A stretch of 64,000 bases of DNA from Sphingomonas sp. ID1715 (GCF_013044515.1 NZ_JABEPR010000002.1:1-64000); one strand, 5' to 3'. Shown: positions 15,614 through 25,486, numbered from the stretch's first letter. Numbers and translations are program-made. Notes: a model not told the origin generated them from the sequence alone.

Positions 15614-17335
15614 TCAGATATCGGCGAAGACGTGTGTTTCCGCCCTGGCGCCGGGATGAGTCACCGCGCCCTGAAAGGCCGGACCGACATTCTGGGCATA
15701 GCGCCACAGCGCTCCGGCCTGGTAATCGTTCGACCGGGACTGCCACCGCGTCCTGCGTTCGGTCAGCACCAGGTCCGGCACGTCCAGGTCGATGGTTCCG
15801 GCCTCTGCGTCGATGCGGATCACGTCGCCGTCCTGAACCAGTGCGATCGGGCCGCCCTCCGCCGCTTCGGGGCCGACATGGCCGATGCAGAAGCCACGCG
15901 TACCCCCGGAAAAACGGCCGTCAGTGATCAGCGCGACCTTTTCGCCCAGTCCCAGGCCATAGAGCGCGGCCGTGGTGGAGAGCATTTCGCGCATGCCGGG
16001 CCCGCCCTTCGGTCCTTCATAGCGGATGACGATCACCGAGCCTTCGGCGATGTCCCGCGCCTCGACCGCGGCGAACGCATCTTCCTCGCAATCGAACACG
16101 CGCGCCGGCCCTTCGAACTGCAGCCGGTGCATGCCCGCCACCTTCACGATCGCACCTTCCGGGGCGAGGCTGCCGCGCAGCCCGACGACACCGCCGGTTG
16201 GCGTGATCGGATTGGTGACTTCGCGGATCACCTTCTGCTCGGGGTTCCAGGTGACCTGTTCGATATTGTCGCCCAGCGTGCGACCGGTGACCGTCATGCA
16301 GTTGCCGTCGAGTAGTCCGCCCGCGAGCATCGTCTTCATCAGCATGTAGACGCCGCCCGCATCGTGCATGTCCTTGGCGACATATTTGCCGCCGGGCTTC
16401 AGGTCGGCGAGGTAGGGGGTCGATTTGAAGATCGCTGCCACGTCGTGCAGGTCGAAGTCCATCCCCGCCTCATGCGCCATCGCGGGCAGATGCAGGGCCG
16501 CATTGGTCGACCCGCCCGTTGCTGCCACTACTCGTGCCGCATTCTCGAAGGCCGCGCGGGTGCAGATGTCGCGGGGACGGATGTTGCGAGCGAGCAATTC
16601 CATGACCGCCTTGCCGGCCGCCACCGCGACTTCGTCGCGCGCCTTGTAGGGTGCCGGCACCATGTTCGAGTTGGGCAGCGACAGGCCGATCGCCTCGCCG
16701 ACACAGGCCATGGTATTGGCGGTGAACTGGCCGCCACAGGCGCCGTGCCCAGGGCAGGCGACCTTTTCCAGTTCGATCAGTTCCTGGAGCGGGCAATTGC
16801 CGGCGGCATGCTGGCCGACCGCCTCGAACACGTCGACCACCGTCACGTCACGGCCATGGAAGCTGCCCGGCAGGATAGATCCACCATAGACGAACACGCT
16901 CGGCACGTTGAGGCGCAGCATCGCCATCATCATGCCCGGCAGCGACTTGTCGCAGCCGGCAAAGCCGACCAGCGCGTCATAGCAATGGCCGCGGACACTG
17001 AGTTCGATCGAATCGGCGATGACCTCGCGGCTGACCAGCGACGACTTCATGCCCTGATGGCCCATTGCGATGCCGTCGGTGACCGTGATCGTGTTGAAAC
17101 GACGCGGCATCCCGCCGCCGGCCTCTACGCCCGCCCTCGCCGCGTCGGCCTGGGCGTCGAGCGTGGTGTTGCACGGCGCACTGTCATTGCCGGCCGAGAC
17201 CACGCCCACGAAGGGGCGGCCAATCGCCTCCTCGTCCAGGCCCATCGCATAATAATAGCTGCGGTGCGGCGCTCGCTCGGGGCCGACCGAGACGTGACGG
17301 GACGGAAGCTTGGACTTGTCGAAACGGCTGCTCAT
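15614..17335 (-). CDS. ilvD: Dihydroxy-acid dehydratase
   Basis: The third common step of valine and isoleucine synthesis: 2,3-dihydroxy-acids are dehydrated to 2-oxo-acids. The protein has 573 residues with conserved [31 protein letters not shown]-like cluster segment [17 protein letters not shown] and [22 protein letters not shown]. The three cysteines (in SAPCN, AGCDKS and GACGG) are those that bind the Fe-S cluster in this family. The ATG at 17335 lies eight bases after the stop of the amidohydrolase-like gene, so it is co-transcribed from the ispE direction. Unlike ilvB and leuA in this window, no leader peptide precedes it. Confidence 0.97.
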   Translation of the reverse strand: MSSRFDKSKLPSRHVSVGPERAPHRSYYYAMGLDEEAIGRPFVGVVSAGNDSAPCNTTLDAQADAARAGVEAGGGMPRRFNTITVTDGIAMGHQGMKSSLVSREVIADSIELSVRGHCYDALVGFAGCDKSLPGMMMAMLRLNVPSVFVYGGSILPGSFHGRDVTVVDVFEAVGQHAAGNCPLQELIELEKVACPGHGACGGQFTANTMACVGEAIGLSLPNSNMVPAPYKARDEVAVAAGKAVMELLARNIRPRDICTRAAFENAARVVAATGGSTNAALHLPAMAHEAGMDFDLHDVAAIFKSTPYLADLKPGGKYVAKDMHDAGGVYMLMKTMLAGGLLDGNCMTVTGRTLGDNIEQVTWNPEQKVIREVTNPITPTGGVVGLRGSLAPEGAIVKVAGMHRLQFEGPARVFDCEEDAFAAVEARDIAEGSVIVIRYEGPKGGPGMREMLSTTAALYGLGLGEKVALITDGRFSGGTRGFCIGHVGPEAAEGGPIALVQDGDVIRIDAEAGTIDLDVPDLVLTERRTRWQSRSNDYQAGALWRYAQNVGPAFQGAVTHPGARAETHVFADI

Positions 17336-17343
17336 GCGCGGCC

Positions 17344-18087
17344 CTATGGGCGAGGCACGAGCGTTTGCGCAAGCTTGTTGCGGCAATGAAGCAGCAGACT
17401 TTCCAGAATGTGCGCCCAACGCGCCGCGCCCTGCGGCTCACCGATCAGATCGTTGCGAATTTCGATCGCCAGATAGGGGATGCCGTTCGCTTCGGCGTGC
17501 ATGTTCATCGTCGCGTTGAGCAGCTTGCCCGAATAGGGCTCATTGTCGCCGGTGACGAAGCCCTGCCGCCGCAGTTCGGCAATGGCGAGCCGCGCGGCGC
17601 GGTCATCCTGGTTGTAGAGAATGCCGATCTCCCATGGCCGGCTCGACCCGGCGCTCGTCTCCAGCCGCGGCGTGAAACTATGAACGGCGGCGATTAGGGC
17701 CGGTGGTAGGCGTTCGATCTGGCCCGCCAGGGCCTGGTGATATAGCCGCCAGAAGCGTTCTACGCGGTCCTGGCGGGCGTCCCCGCTTAGGCCTTGGTTG
17801 CCGGGGATGACGTGACCGTCGCTGGTCTCGGGGATCAGCGCGGGACTGTGTTCCTCTCGATGCAGGTCAATCACGAGCCGGGAGACGGCGCCGAAGATGC
17901 CCGGTGCCCCGAGCCGCTCGCACAATGCTTGGCCGAGCGAGGCCGCTCCAATGTCCCAGCCGATGTGACGGTGGAGCAGGTCCGGGCCGATGCCGAGATC
18001 GATGTCGGGCGGTACGTGATTGGAGGCGTGGTCGACGACGATGAGGATGTCGCTGTCGCCCTGCACCAACTCGAAGGCCTCGCTCAT
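17344..18087 (-). CDS. N-formylglutamate amidohydrolase family protein
   Basis: A 247-residue predicted zinc hydrolase. Conserved segments are [35 protein letters not shown] and AVHSFTPRL, which supply the His/Asp ligands seen in N-formylglutamate deformylases (last step of one histidine degradation route). No hut genes lie nearby, and close relatives act on other N-formyl amino acids, so the substrate is open. The ATG overlaps the ispE stop (ATGA) and ilvD follows after eight bases, an unusual operon partner set of metabolic genes. Confidence 0.85.
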   Translation of the reverse strand: MSEAFELVQGDSDILIVVDHASNHVPPDIDLGIGPDLLHRHIGWDIGAASLGQALCERLGAPGIFGAVSRLVIDLHREEHSPALIPETSDGHVIPGNQGLSGDARQDRVERFWRLYHQALAGQIERLPPALIAAVHSFTPRLETSAGSSRPWEIGILYNQDDRAARLAIAELRRQGFVTGDNEPYSGKLLNATMNMHAEANGIPYLAIEIRNDLIGEPQGAARWAHILESLLLHCRNKLAQTLVPRP

Positions 18088-18929
18088 ACACCGACCCTCG
18101 TCGCCAGCGTCCAGAAATCAGGCCACTCGCGTGCCGCCTCATCCGCAGCCCCCCGCAGCGCCGAAGCTTCGTCAAACAGCGCAAAGCAGGTCGCACCGGA
18201 ACCGGACATGCGGGCGAGGAGGACGCCGCGTCGTTCCCGCAGCCATTCGGTCAACCTAGCGATCACCGGCGCGGTCGCCTCTGCCGGCGGCTGGAGATCA
18301 TTGCGCCCGGCCAGAGCGACCGACAGCGGGTCGCCTTGACGAAGGGCACCGCGGTCCACGCCATCCCACGCAGCGAAAACCGGTCCGGTCGGTACTGGGA
18401 CGAGCGGGTTGATCAGCAGCAGCGGCATGCCCGCGAGCCGGCCGGGCGCAACCGGGACTAGGCGGTCGCCCCGCCCTTCCCCACGCACCGTACGCCCGTG
18501 CAGACAGGCCGGCACGTCGGCGCCGAGGGTCGCGGCGATCGGCTCCAGCGGCAGGTTGGCCCGCCAGAAGCGCGCGAGGAGGCGCAGCGCGGCGGCAGCG
18601 TCCGCCGATCCGCCGCCGATGCCCGAAGCCACGGGAAGGTTCTTCTCCAGATGCAGCGCGGCGCCCGCCGAAACGCCGGCAGCCGACCGCAGCGCCTCGG
18701 CAGCCTTCAGCACCAGATTGTCTGCACCTGCGCTCAGACCCGTCGCGAACGGGCCGGACAATGTGAGGGTCAGCCGATCAGACGGCGAGACCGACAACCG
18801 ATCGCCATCTTCGGCAAAGGCGAAGAGCGTCTCGATACGATGGTAGCCGTCGGGCATCCGCTCTCGGACGTGCAGCGCCAGGTTGATCTTCGCCGGAGCA
18901 ATCTCGGTGAGGGAAGCGGCCTCGGGCAT
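18084..18929 (-). CDS. ispE: 4-diphosphocytidyl-2-C-methyl-D-erythritol kinase
   Basis: A GHMP kinase of the MEP isoprenoid pathway, phosphorylating CDP-methylerythritol. The N-terminus EIAPAKINLALHV, the ATP loop LPVASGIGGGSADAAAALR and the C-terminal MSGSGATCFALF are all diagnostic. The ATG at 18929 gives 281 residues, the usual size. ATGs at 18944 and 18974 or a GTG at 19025 would extend it, and none has a clear ribosome binding site, so the start is uncertain. It heads the operon running down to the rRNA methyltransferase. Confidence 0.93.
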   Translation of the reverse strand: MPEAASLTEIAPAKINLALHVRERMPDGYHRIETLFAFAEDGDRLSVSPSDRLTLTLSGPFATGLSAGADNLVLKAAEALRSAAGVSAGAALHLEKNLPVASGIGGGSADAAAALRLLARFWRANLPLEPIAATLGADVPACLHGRTVRGEGRGDRLVPVAPGRLAGMPLLLINPLVPVPTGPVFAAWDGVDRGALRQGDPLSVALAGRNDLQPPAEATAPVIARLTEWLRERRGVLLARMSGSGATCFALFDEASALRGAADEAAREWPDFWTLATRVGV

Positions 18930-19082
18930 GCGAAGCGCGTCCATGGCGCGATCAACCCGCCCGAGCAACGCCATTGCGACACTCTGCGACAATTTCGCAT
19001 GCGTATCGACATAGTCTGACGACACCCGGTCGCGATAAGATCGTCACAGCGGCTGACCCCCCGCTCATGACGACCCCTGAAG

Positions 19083-19117
19083 GGCCCCGCTCTTTGACTC
19101 CCGGAGCGGGGCCTTTT
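19083..19117 (+). terminator. Orphan intrinsic terminator on the plus strand
   Basis: The perfect 10-bp stem GGCCCCGCTC / GAGCGGGGCC (19083-19092 and 19104-19113) with an 11-base loop is followed by TTTT. No plus-strand gene ends upstream: the region lies between the divergent ispE and the small secreted protein gene. It therefore marks the end of a short untranslated transcript, or a leader that attenuates the downstream gene. Confidence 0.7.
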
Positions 19118-19179
19118 CAATTCCGTTGAGCCTATCCGCCGGTCGGACGTTCGGCAGCGGTAACGAACAGGAGATGCAT

Positions 19180-19506
19180 GTGCGAGCGATTGTCTTTCTG
19201 CTGCTGGCCGCCGTCACAGTTCCCGCCGCGGCCCAGACAGCCGAGCAGGATGTCCGCTGCCTGATCGTCAGCAACATCTTCTCGCAAACGGAAAAGGACG
19301 CGGCCAAGCGGCAGGTCGCCGGTGCGGCGCGCCTCTTTTATCTAGGTCGGGTGGACGCCCGCATGAGCGGCCCGGCGCTGAAGACCGCCCTCGTGGCGCA
19401 GGCGAAATCCGTTACCGCCGAGAATGCCGGGCCGGCGATGACCGCCTGCGCACGCAGCATGCAGGGCAAGATGGCCGCGCTCCAGGGGCTCAGCGCGACA
19501 AAATAG
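19180..19506 (+). CDS. Small secreted protein of unknown function (108 aa)
   Basis: The N-terminus VRAIVFLLLAAVTVPAAAQ is a clear signal peptide with an AAAQ cleavage region. The mature part has two cysteines (DVRCLIV and TACARSM) that could form one disulfide, and is otherwise helical and polar. I chose the GTG at 19180 because AGGAG (19169-19173) is six bases upstream; the ATG at 19174 touches that site. No family is recognised. An intrinsic terminator about 60 bases upstream may regulate it. It is convergent with the TPR gene, whose stop is adjacent. Confidence 0.72.
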   Translation: MRAIVFLLLAAVTVPAAAQTAEQDVRCLIVSNIFSQTEKDAAKRQVAGAARLFYLGRVDARMSGPALKTALVAQAKSVTAENAGPAMTACARSMQGKMAALQGLSATK

Positions 19507-21189
19507 TCAGCGGGCGGCGAGTGCCGGTGTAAGGCCCTGGTCAAGCTTCGCCCTGACCCGCGCCTCGACATCGGCGGTGTCGGCGAACAGGGCGGCCGCC
19601 CGCCAGGCATAGCGCGCCTCATATTTCCGGCCCGCCGCCCAATAGGCGTCGCCCAGATGCTCATTGATCGTAGGGTCGCTCGGCTGCGCCTGCACCGCGC
19701 GCTCCAGCGCCGGGATCGCACGCGACACGTCGCCGATCAGATAATGCGCCCAGCCAAGCGAGTCGGTGATCGCCGGATCATCCGGCTTCAGCTGACTCGC
19801 GCGTTCGATCAGCGCCATCGCGCTCTTCACATTTTCGCGCCGCTCCAGCTGCGCATAGCCGAGGTAATTGAGCGCGACGGGTTGCAGCGGCGAGAGTGCG
19901 ACCGCCTTTTCAAGCGCCGGCTTGGCCGCTGCCCAATCCCCCGCCCGTTCATGCGCGCCGCCCTTCAGCATCCACAGGCTCCACAGCCGGTCGGCCATTT
20001 CGGGCGTCCGCTCGGCGAGCGCGATCGCGCGATCATACATGCGGGCGGCTTCGGCATGGCGGTCGAGCGCGACCAGCAGGTCTCCGGTGCGGACCAGGTC
20101 GGCAAGCGTCGCGGCCGCGCTTTCGCTCTTGCCTTTCGCGAGGGCGAGCGCTTCGTCGCGGCGGTCGAGTTCGGTCAGGATCGCCACGCGCGTATCGACG
20201 GCCATGCCAGCATAGGGGCTGACCGACGGCACTTTGCCGGCAAGGTCGAGCGCGCGTTCCGGTTGCCCCACATTGGCGAGCAGCCGCGCCAGCATCAGGG
20301 TCGCGCCGTCATTGCCTGGATCGAGATAGGTGGCGAGCCGCGCCAGGGTGAGCGCCACCGGCGAGCGCGGATCGGCCTGGATGGCTTCGCCGACCCGCAC
20401 GAATAGCGCCGAGACGCCGCCCGCCGCATCGGCGCTGCCGGCACGAAGCGGCTTGCCTCCTTCGACCAGCTCGCGAGCCGCGACGATCACCGGATCATCC
20501 CCGCGCAACAGGGACAGCGCGGCATCCTTCCGCCCGTCCGCTTGCAGACGCGCCGCGACCATCAGCTTGAGCGCCCCTGAGCCGCCACCCGAAGCCAGCG
20601 CCTGGGCCTGCGCAACCGTGGTCGCCTCGTCCAGCCGCCCGGCCGCGATCAGCATCAGCGCGCGCTGTTCGGAGCCGAGTGCGGAGGTCAGCGCGCTTCC
20701 CGTCGGCGCGTCCAGGATCGCGAACGCATCGCCCTGCTTGCTCGCCTGCGCGACCCAGGCGCGCAGCACCGGCACCACGAAGTCGAAGCTGCCATCCTTC
20801 GCCAGCAGGTCGACGGCTGCGTTCGCCGCCTTCCAGTCCTTCGCCTTGAGCGCACGCGACAGGAACAGCAACTGCCCATCGGCCGGCAACGCGCCCGCCT
20901 TGTCGAGCGCCGAAGCCGCCTTGAGCGCCAGCGGAAAGTCGCCCGCCGTCAGCGCCTGGCGATAGGCGCGCGCGGCGACCGACGCGTCGTCGGGCCGTGC
21001 AGCCAGCACTTCCGAATAGGATTTGGCGGCCTGGCCCAGTTCGCCATCGGAACCCGCCAGCCGCGCGCGCGCATAGGCGGCCAGCAAGGATTGCGACGGG
21101 GACATTGTCGCCCGCTTCGCCTCCGCCGCGCCGCCGGTCAGCAGGGCGAAGGCCAGCGCCAGACTACATGTTCGGGTAATTGGGTCCAC
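19507..21189 (-). CDS. Secreted tetratricopeptide-repeat protein
   Basis: About 560 residues with a signal peptide (CSLALAFALLTGGAAEA) and many TPR helices from about residue 40 to the end. The best repeats are near the C-terminus (PVALNYLGYAQLERRE, DPAITDSLGWAHYLIGDVSRAIPALERAV, DPTINEHLGDAYWAAGRKYEARYAW). This resembles periplasmic or outer-membrane TPR scaffolds found in alphaproteobacteria. The GTG at 21189 is preferred because GGAGG lies six bases upstream; the gene then overlaps the end of the ETF-QO gene by 26 bases, so the two are coupled. Partner proteins are unknown. Confidence 0.8.
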   Translation of the reverse strand: MDPITRTCSLALAFALLTGGAAEAKRATMSPSQSLLAAYARARLAGSDGELGQAAKSYSEVLAARPDDASVAARAYRQALTAGDFPLALKAASALDKAGALPADGQLLFLSRALKAKDWKAANAAVDLLAKDGSFDFVVPVLRAWVAQASKQGDAFAILDAPTGSALTSALGSEQRALMLIAAGRLDEATTVAQAQALASGGGSGALKLMVAARLQADGRKDAALSLLRGDDPVIVAARELVEGGKPLRAGSADAAGGVSALFVRVGEAIQADPRSPVALTLARLATYLDPGNDGATLMLARLLANVGQPERALDLAGKVPSVSPYAGMAVDTRVAILTELDRRDEALALAKGKSESAAATLADLVRTGDLLVALDRHAEAARMYDRAIALAERTPEMADRLWSLWMLKGGAHERAGDWAAAKPALEKAVALSPLQPVALNYLGYAQLERRENVKSAMALIERASQLKPDDPAITDSLGWAHYLIGDVSRAIPALERAVQAQPSDPTINEHLGDAYWAAGRKYEARYAWRAAALFADTADVEARVRAKLDQGLTPALAAR

Positions 21190-22813
21190 CACCGCCCTCC
21201 GGCACGACCCAGTTGATGTTCTGGGTCGGGTCCTTGATGTCGCAGGTTTTGCAGTGAACGCAATTCTGCGCATTGATCACAAAGCGCGGATTTCCTTCGT
21301 CCTGTCCCACCACTTCGTAAACGCCGGCCGGACAGTAACGCTGCGCCGGCTCGTCATACATGGGCAGGTTGTAGTTGATCGGAACGTCCGGGTCCTTGAG
21401 CGTCAGGTGGATCGGCTGATCCTCCTCATGATTGACGTTCGACATGAACACGGACGAGAGCCGGTCGAAGGTGATGACGCCATCGGGCTTCGGATAAACC
21501 GGCTTGGGCATCGCGTTGGCCGGCCAGAGCTGCTCATTGTCGCGGTGATGCTTGAAGGTGAAGGGCAGCCCGATCTTCAGATGCCGCATCCACAGGTCGG
21601 TGCCGGCGACCAACGTGCCGATCACGCCCCCGAACTTGGCGACCGCAGGCTCGGCGTTGCGCACCTTCTTCAGCTCCGCGTCGATCCAGCTCGAGCGCAG
21701 CGCACTTTCATAGCCATCGAGCGCATCGTGCTGACGGTCGGCGGCGATCGCGGCAAAGGCCGCTTCGGCCGCCAGCATGCCGGACTTGAGCGCGGTATGG
21801 CTGCCCTTGATGCGCGGCACGTTCACGAAGCCCGCCGAGCAGCCGATCAGCGCGCCGCCGGGGAAGACGAGGTGCGGGATGGACTGCCAGCCGCCTTCGT
21901 TGATCGCCCGCGCGCCGTAGGAGACGCGCTTGCCGCCTTCGAGCATCTCGCGGATCGCCGGATGTGTCTTCCAGCGCTGCATTTCCTGGAAGGGCGAGAG
22001 ATGCGGGTTCTTGTAGGACAGCGCGACGACGAGGCCGAGCGACACCTGACCGTTCGCCTGGTGATAGATCCAGCCGCCGCCCCAGGCGTCGGTGAGGGGC
22101 CAACCCTGGGTGTGGATCACCTTGCCCGGCACATGCTTGGCCGGATCGATGTCCCACAACTCCTTTATGCCGATGCCGTAAACCTGGGGCTCGCAGTCCC
22201 GCTCCAGGTCGAAGATGCGTTTCAGCTCCTTGGACAGATGCCCGCGCACGCCCTCTGCAAAGAACGTGTATTTGGCATGGAGCTCGAGGCCCGGCTGATA
22301 GTCGGGCTTATGCGTGCCGTCGCGCGCCACGCCCATGTCGCCGGTGGCGACACCCTTCACCGAGCCGTCCTCGTTGAACAGGATTTCGGCGGCTGCGAAG
22401 CCCGGAAAGATCTCGACGCCCAATCCTTCCGCCTGCTCCGCCAGCCAGCGACAAAGATTGCCGAGCGAGCCGGTGTAACAGCCCTTATTGTGCATGAAGG
22501 GCGGCATCAGCGCGTGGGGAAACTCGTACTTCCTGCCGGCCGTCAGCACCCAGTGATGGTTCTCCGTCACCGGGGTCTGCGCCAGCGTGCAACTGTCGCG
22601 CCAGTCGGGCAGCAGCTCGTCGAGGGCGATCGGGTCCATGACCGCGCCCGAAAGGATATGCGCGCCGACTTCCGACCCTTTTTCGAGGATGCAGACCGAG
22701 AGTTCCCGGCCCGCTTCGTTGGCGAGCTGCTTCAGCCGGATCGCCGCGCCGAGGCCCGCCGGGCCCGCGCCGACGATCACCACGTCATAGGGCATCGCTT
22801 CGCGTTCGCTCAT
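21164..22813 (-). CDS. Electron transfer flavoprotein-ubiquinone oxidoreductase
   Basis: A membrane-associated flavoprotein of 549 residues that passes electrons from ETF (fatty- and amino-acid oxidation) to ubiquinone. It has the FAD site VVIVGAGPAGLGAAIRL, the LEKGSEVGAHILSGAV segment and a C-terminal 4Fe-4S ferredoxin-like domain with CPAGVYE and INAQNCVHCKTCDIKDP. The ATG at 22813 has GAGGA six bases upstream. ETF alpha/beta subunits are not in this window. The overlapping downstream gene encodes a secreted TPR protein with no evident functional link. Confidence 0.95.
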   Translation of the reverse strand: MSEREAMPYDVVIVGAGPAGLGAAIRLKQLANEAGRELSVCILEKGSEVGAHILSGAVMDPIALDELLPDWRDSCTLAQTPVTENHHWVLTAGRKYEFPHALMPPFMHNKGCYTGSLGNLCRWLAEQAEGLGVEIFPGFAAAEILFNEDGSVKGVATGDMGVARDGTHKPDYQPGLELHAKYTFFAEGVRGHLSKELKRIFDLERDCEPQVYGIGIKELWDIDPAKHVPGKVIHTQGWPLTDAWGGGWIYHQANGQVSLGLVVALSYKNPHLSPFQEMQRWKTHPAIREMLEGGKRVSYGARAINEGGWQSIPHLVFPGGALIGCSAGFVNVPRIKGSHTALKSGMLAAEAAFAAIAADRQHDALDGYESALRSSWIDAELKKVRNAEPAVAKFGGVIGTLVAGTDLWMRHLKIGLPFTFKHHRDNEQLWPANAMPKPVYPKPDGVITFDRLSSVFMSNVNHEEDQPIHLTLKDPDVPINYNLPMYDEPAQRYCPAGVYEVVGQDEGNPRFVINAQNCVHCKTCDIKDPTQNINWVVPEGGGGPNYPNM

Positions 22814-22882
22814 CACTGTTCCTCGTTACGGACCCGCTTCGTCGTGAGCAGGCAACGTCCTGTGGTGAAGAGCAGTGCAGTT

Positions 22883-22902
22883 GGTTGACGCCCCCGTCAA
22901 CC
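22883..22902. promoter_or_regulatory. Palindrome between divergent ETF-QO and UDG-like genes
   Basis: GGTTGAC-GCCCCC-GTCAACC is a perfect inverted repeat with seven-base arms, 11 bases before the GTG of the UDG-like gene. Its size and spacing fit a dimeric repressor operator, but no regulator is suggested by the sequence. It could also be chance in GC-rich DNA. Confidence 0.35.
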
Positions 22903-22912
22903 GCAAGGCTTA

Positions 22913-23689
22913 GTGGCGGCGATGGAAGGGGTTGCCGCACTGCCCGGCCGCGATGCGCTCGCGAGCCTGATCGCCTGGTGGCGGGAGGCTGGCGTCGATA
23001 CGCTGGTTGAAGATGCCCCACGCGATTGGCTGGCGCCCCAGCAAAGCCGTCCGCTGACCGGGCAGATGGAGCCGGTCGCTTCGCCCAGCCCAGCCACGCC
23101 TGCAAGTGTGAGTCGACCCGCCGCGGTGCAGGAGCGGAGTCCACTGCCGTCCACCCTGGCCGAGCTCCTCGCCTGGATGCGCGACAGCGCTGACGTACCG
23201 GAGGCGCGCTGGGGCCGCACGCGCATCCTGCCGTCGGGCGATCCGCAATCGGGCGTGATGATCCTGACCGACATGCCCGAGCCGGGCGATGCCGAGGCCG
23301 GGCGGCTGCTCGCGGGCGACGTCGGAGATCTGTTCGACAAGATGCTGGCCGCGATCGGACACAGCCGCGAGACAATCTGGCTGGCGCCGATCGCCAGCAT
23401 TCGCTCGATCGGGCGCGTGCCGGACCATGCGGGCGAACGGCTGATCGAGATCGCCCGCCACCAGATTCAGCTGGTCGCACCGAAGCGGCTGCTGATCATG
23501 GGCGAAGTGCCCAACAGGGCGCTGATCGGCCATGACTGGCAGCAGCGGCGCGGCGATTACCACCGGCTTAACTTCGGCGACGTAGAAGTAGCGGCCGTGC
23601 CGACCTTTCATCCCCGCATGCTGCACACCCGCCCCGCCTATAAGAAGGCGGCTTGGGCGGACCTGCAGCTGTTCGTGAAGGCTCTGTAG
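22913..23689 (+). CDS. Uracil-DNA glycosylase-like superfamily protein
   Basis: A 258-residue protein. The C-terminal part (KRLLIMGEVPNRALIG, VAAVPTFHPRMLHTRPAYKKAAWADLQL) matches the last strands and the HP motif of the UDG fold, and sphingomonad homologues are annotated in this superfamily. It has no cysteine, so it cannot carry the 4Fe-4S cluster of family 4/5 UDGs, and the normally conserved GEAPG-type motif is only MPEPGD. Activity on uracil is therefore doubtful. The first 80 residues are proline-rich and variable. The GTG at 22913 has AAGG upstream; an ATG at 22922 is an alternative. It ends two bases before the transglycosylase start. Confidence 0.7.
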   Translation: MAAMEGVAALPGRDALASLIAWWREAGVDTLVEDAPRDWLAPQQSRPLTGQMEPVASPSPATPASVSRPAAVQERSPLPSTLAELLAWMRDSADVPEARWGRTRILPSGDPQSGVMILTDMPEPGDAEAGRLLAGDVGDLFDKMLAAIGHSRETIWLAPIASIRSIGRVPDHAGERLIEIARHQIQLVAPKRLLIMGEVPNRALIGHDWQQRRGDYHRLNFGDVEVAAVPTFHPRMLHTRPAYKKAAWADLQLFVKAL

Positions 23690-23691
23690 CG

Positions 23692-25476
23692 ATGCGTATC
23701 CTCCTGGCGGCAGGGATGGCGCTGCTCGCCACCGTCCCCGCCCATGCCGCCGATCGTGCGACCGGTGCGGAGGCTTCGACCCTGGGCCAGCTTCCAGCCG
23801 TGCTGAGCGACGCCGAACGCAACGCGTTCCTGGCGGTCATCGCCGACCTCAAAGCCGGCTTGTGGAGCGATGCCGCGGCGAAGACCGATGCGCTGCCTGA
23901 GGGGCCGCTCAAATCCTACGCGCTCGCCGAGCTCTATACCGAAAAGGGCTCGCCCAAGGTTTCGTCGGCCGAATCGCTGCTCGCGGTACTCGGCGCTGCC
24001 CCCTGGCTCCCGCAGGCGCCGCAACTCGCGGCGATGGCCCAGAAGCTCGGCGCGCTCGACACGCCCGCTCTGCCGCCGCAGCAAAGGCTGATCTGGCTCG
24101 GTTCCGCGCCTGCCCGCGAACGCGCGGCATCGGTCAAGGACGACCCGGTCGCGGTCCAGCTCGCCCCCAAGATCCTGCCGCTGATCAAGATCGACGATCC
24201 CGCCGGCTGCGAAGCCTTGCTGGAAAGCGACGCGCCCCGCCTGTCCGGCGCCGCGCTGACCGAATGGCGGCAGCGCATCGCCTGGTCATATTATCTGAAC
24301 GGCGACGACGGTAATGCGCTACGCCTCGCCGGTCTCGCCCGCCAGGGTGAGGGCGAGTGGCGGGTGCAGGCGGACTGGACCTATGGGCTCGCCGCCTGGC
24401 GTCGCAAGGACTTCGCCGGGGCCGCCGAAGCCTTCGCATCGGTAGCGATGCGCGGCGGCGATCCAGACATCCTTGCCGCCGGCCATTATTGGGCGGCCCG
24501 CTCCTTCATGGCAGCGGGTCAGCCGGACAAGGTGCAGTCTCGCCTTCGCGCCGCCGCCCATTATGGCGAAACCTTTTACGGCATCGTCGCGGCGCAAGCA
24601 CTCGGCCTCAGGCAGCTGCCGCCGCACGAGCAGGACGGCCTCACCCGCAGCTGGGCGCGGCTGTCCAGCATGCCGAACATCCGGCTCGCCAAGGCGCTGG
24701 CCGAGATCGGCGAACGCGACCGTGCGGCCGAGCTGATCAAGCACCAGGCGAAGATCGGCCGGCCCGAGGATCATGGCTATCTCGCCACCCTCGCCGCACG
24801 GCTTAACCTGCCCGACACGCAACTCTATCTGGCGCATAACGGCCCCGCCGGCGCCAAGCCTGACGCCTCGTCCCGCTATCCGACTCCCGGCTGGTCGCCC
24901 GATGGCGGCTGGCGAGTCGACAAGGCGCTGGTCTACGCGCATGCACTGCAGGAAAGCCGCTTTCGCCCCGACGCGGTCAGTCCCGCAGGCGCATATGGCG
25001 TGATGCAGGTCCTGCCCGGTACCGCCCAGTTGATCGCTCGCCGCCGTGGCACGGCCGCGCCCGACAAGGCGCTGCTGCTCAACCCGGCCATCAACCTCGA
25101 CTACGGCCAGGCGCGGCTCGAACAGGTCCGCGATTATGGCGCCACCGGCGGCCTGCTGCCGAAGGTCATCATGGGCTATAATTCGGGTCCCGGCATGCTC
25201 GACGAGTGGAATGTGCGGGTAAAGGGCGGCGACGATCCGCTGCTCTTCATGGAGTCGATCCCGTTCTGGGAAACGCGCGGCTATGCCGTCACGGTGCTCC
25301 GCAACTACTGGATGTACCAGCGTAATGCCGGACAGAAGTCGCCGAGCCTGAAGGCCATTGCCGAGGGTGCCTGGCCGCGCTTCCCAGGTCTTCCGGGAGC
25401 CACCGCGGTCAGGCTGCAGCGTCAGGCTCCAGTGCAGACGGCGGACGCAAGTTCATCGGTGCCCGGTACGAACTGA
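23692..25476 (+). CDS. Soluble lytic murein transglycosylase
   Basis: A 594-residue periplasmic enzyme that cleaves peptidoglycan glycan strands to 1,6-anhydro-muropeptides. It starts with a signal peptide (MRILLAAGMALLATVPAHA), continues with a long helical superhelix (about 40-400) and ends in an SLT goose-lysozyme domain: catalytic Glu in AHALQESRFRPDAVSPAGAYGVMQ, then the MGYNSGPG motif. It belongs to the Slt70 type. The start ATG at 23692 follows the UDG-like stop by two bases. A hairpin, CTGAGCG-CCTT-CGCTCAG, at its 3' end overlaps the stop region and may terminate it. Confidence 0.92.
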   Translation: MRILLAAGMALLATVPAHAADRATGAEASTLGQLPAVLSDAERNAFLAVIADLKAGLWSDAAAKTDALPEGPLKSYALAELYTEKGSPKVSSAESLLAVLGAAPWLPQAPQLAAMAQKLGALDTPALPPQQRLIWLGSAPARERAASVKDDPVAVQLAPKILPLIKIDDPAGCEALLESDAPRLSGAALTEWRQRIAWSYYLNGDDGNALRLAGLARQGEGEWRVQADWTYGLAAWRRKDFAGAAEAFASVAMRGGDPDILAAGHYWAARSFMAAGQPDKVQSRLRAAAHYGETFYGIVAAQALGLRQLPPHEQDGLTRSWARLSSMPNIRLAKALAEIGERDRAAELIKHQAKIGRPEDHGYLATLAARLNLPDTQLYLAHNGPAGAKPDASSRYPTPGWSPDGGWRVDKALVYAHALQESRFRPDAVSPAGAYGVMQVLPGTAQLIARRRGTAAPDKALLLNPAINLDYGQARLEQVRDYGATGGLLPKVIMGYNSGPGMLDEWNVRVKGGDDPLLFMESIPFWETRGYAVTVLRNYWMYQRNAGQKSPSLKAIAEGAWPRFPGLPGATAVRLQRQAPVQTADASSSVPGTN

Positions 25477-25486
25477 GCGCCTTCGC

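Noticed and set aside
14251-15927. 558-codon open frame on the plus strand across the NAD(P)HX repair gene and ilvD end
   Set aside because: Runs antisense over two real genes and a repeat; no start signal or family resemblance.
21254-22888. 544-codon open frame opposite the ETF-quinone oxidoreductase gene
   Set aside because: Shadow frame; the opposite strand has all FAD and Fe-S motifs.
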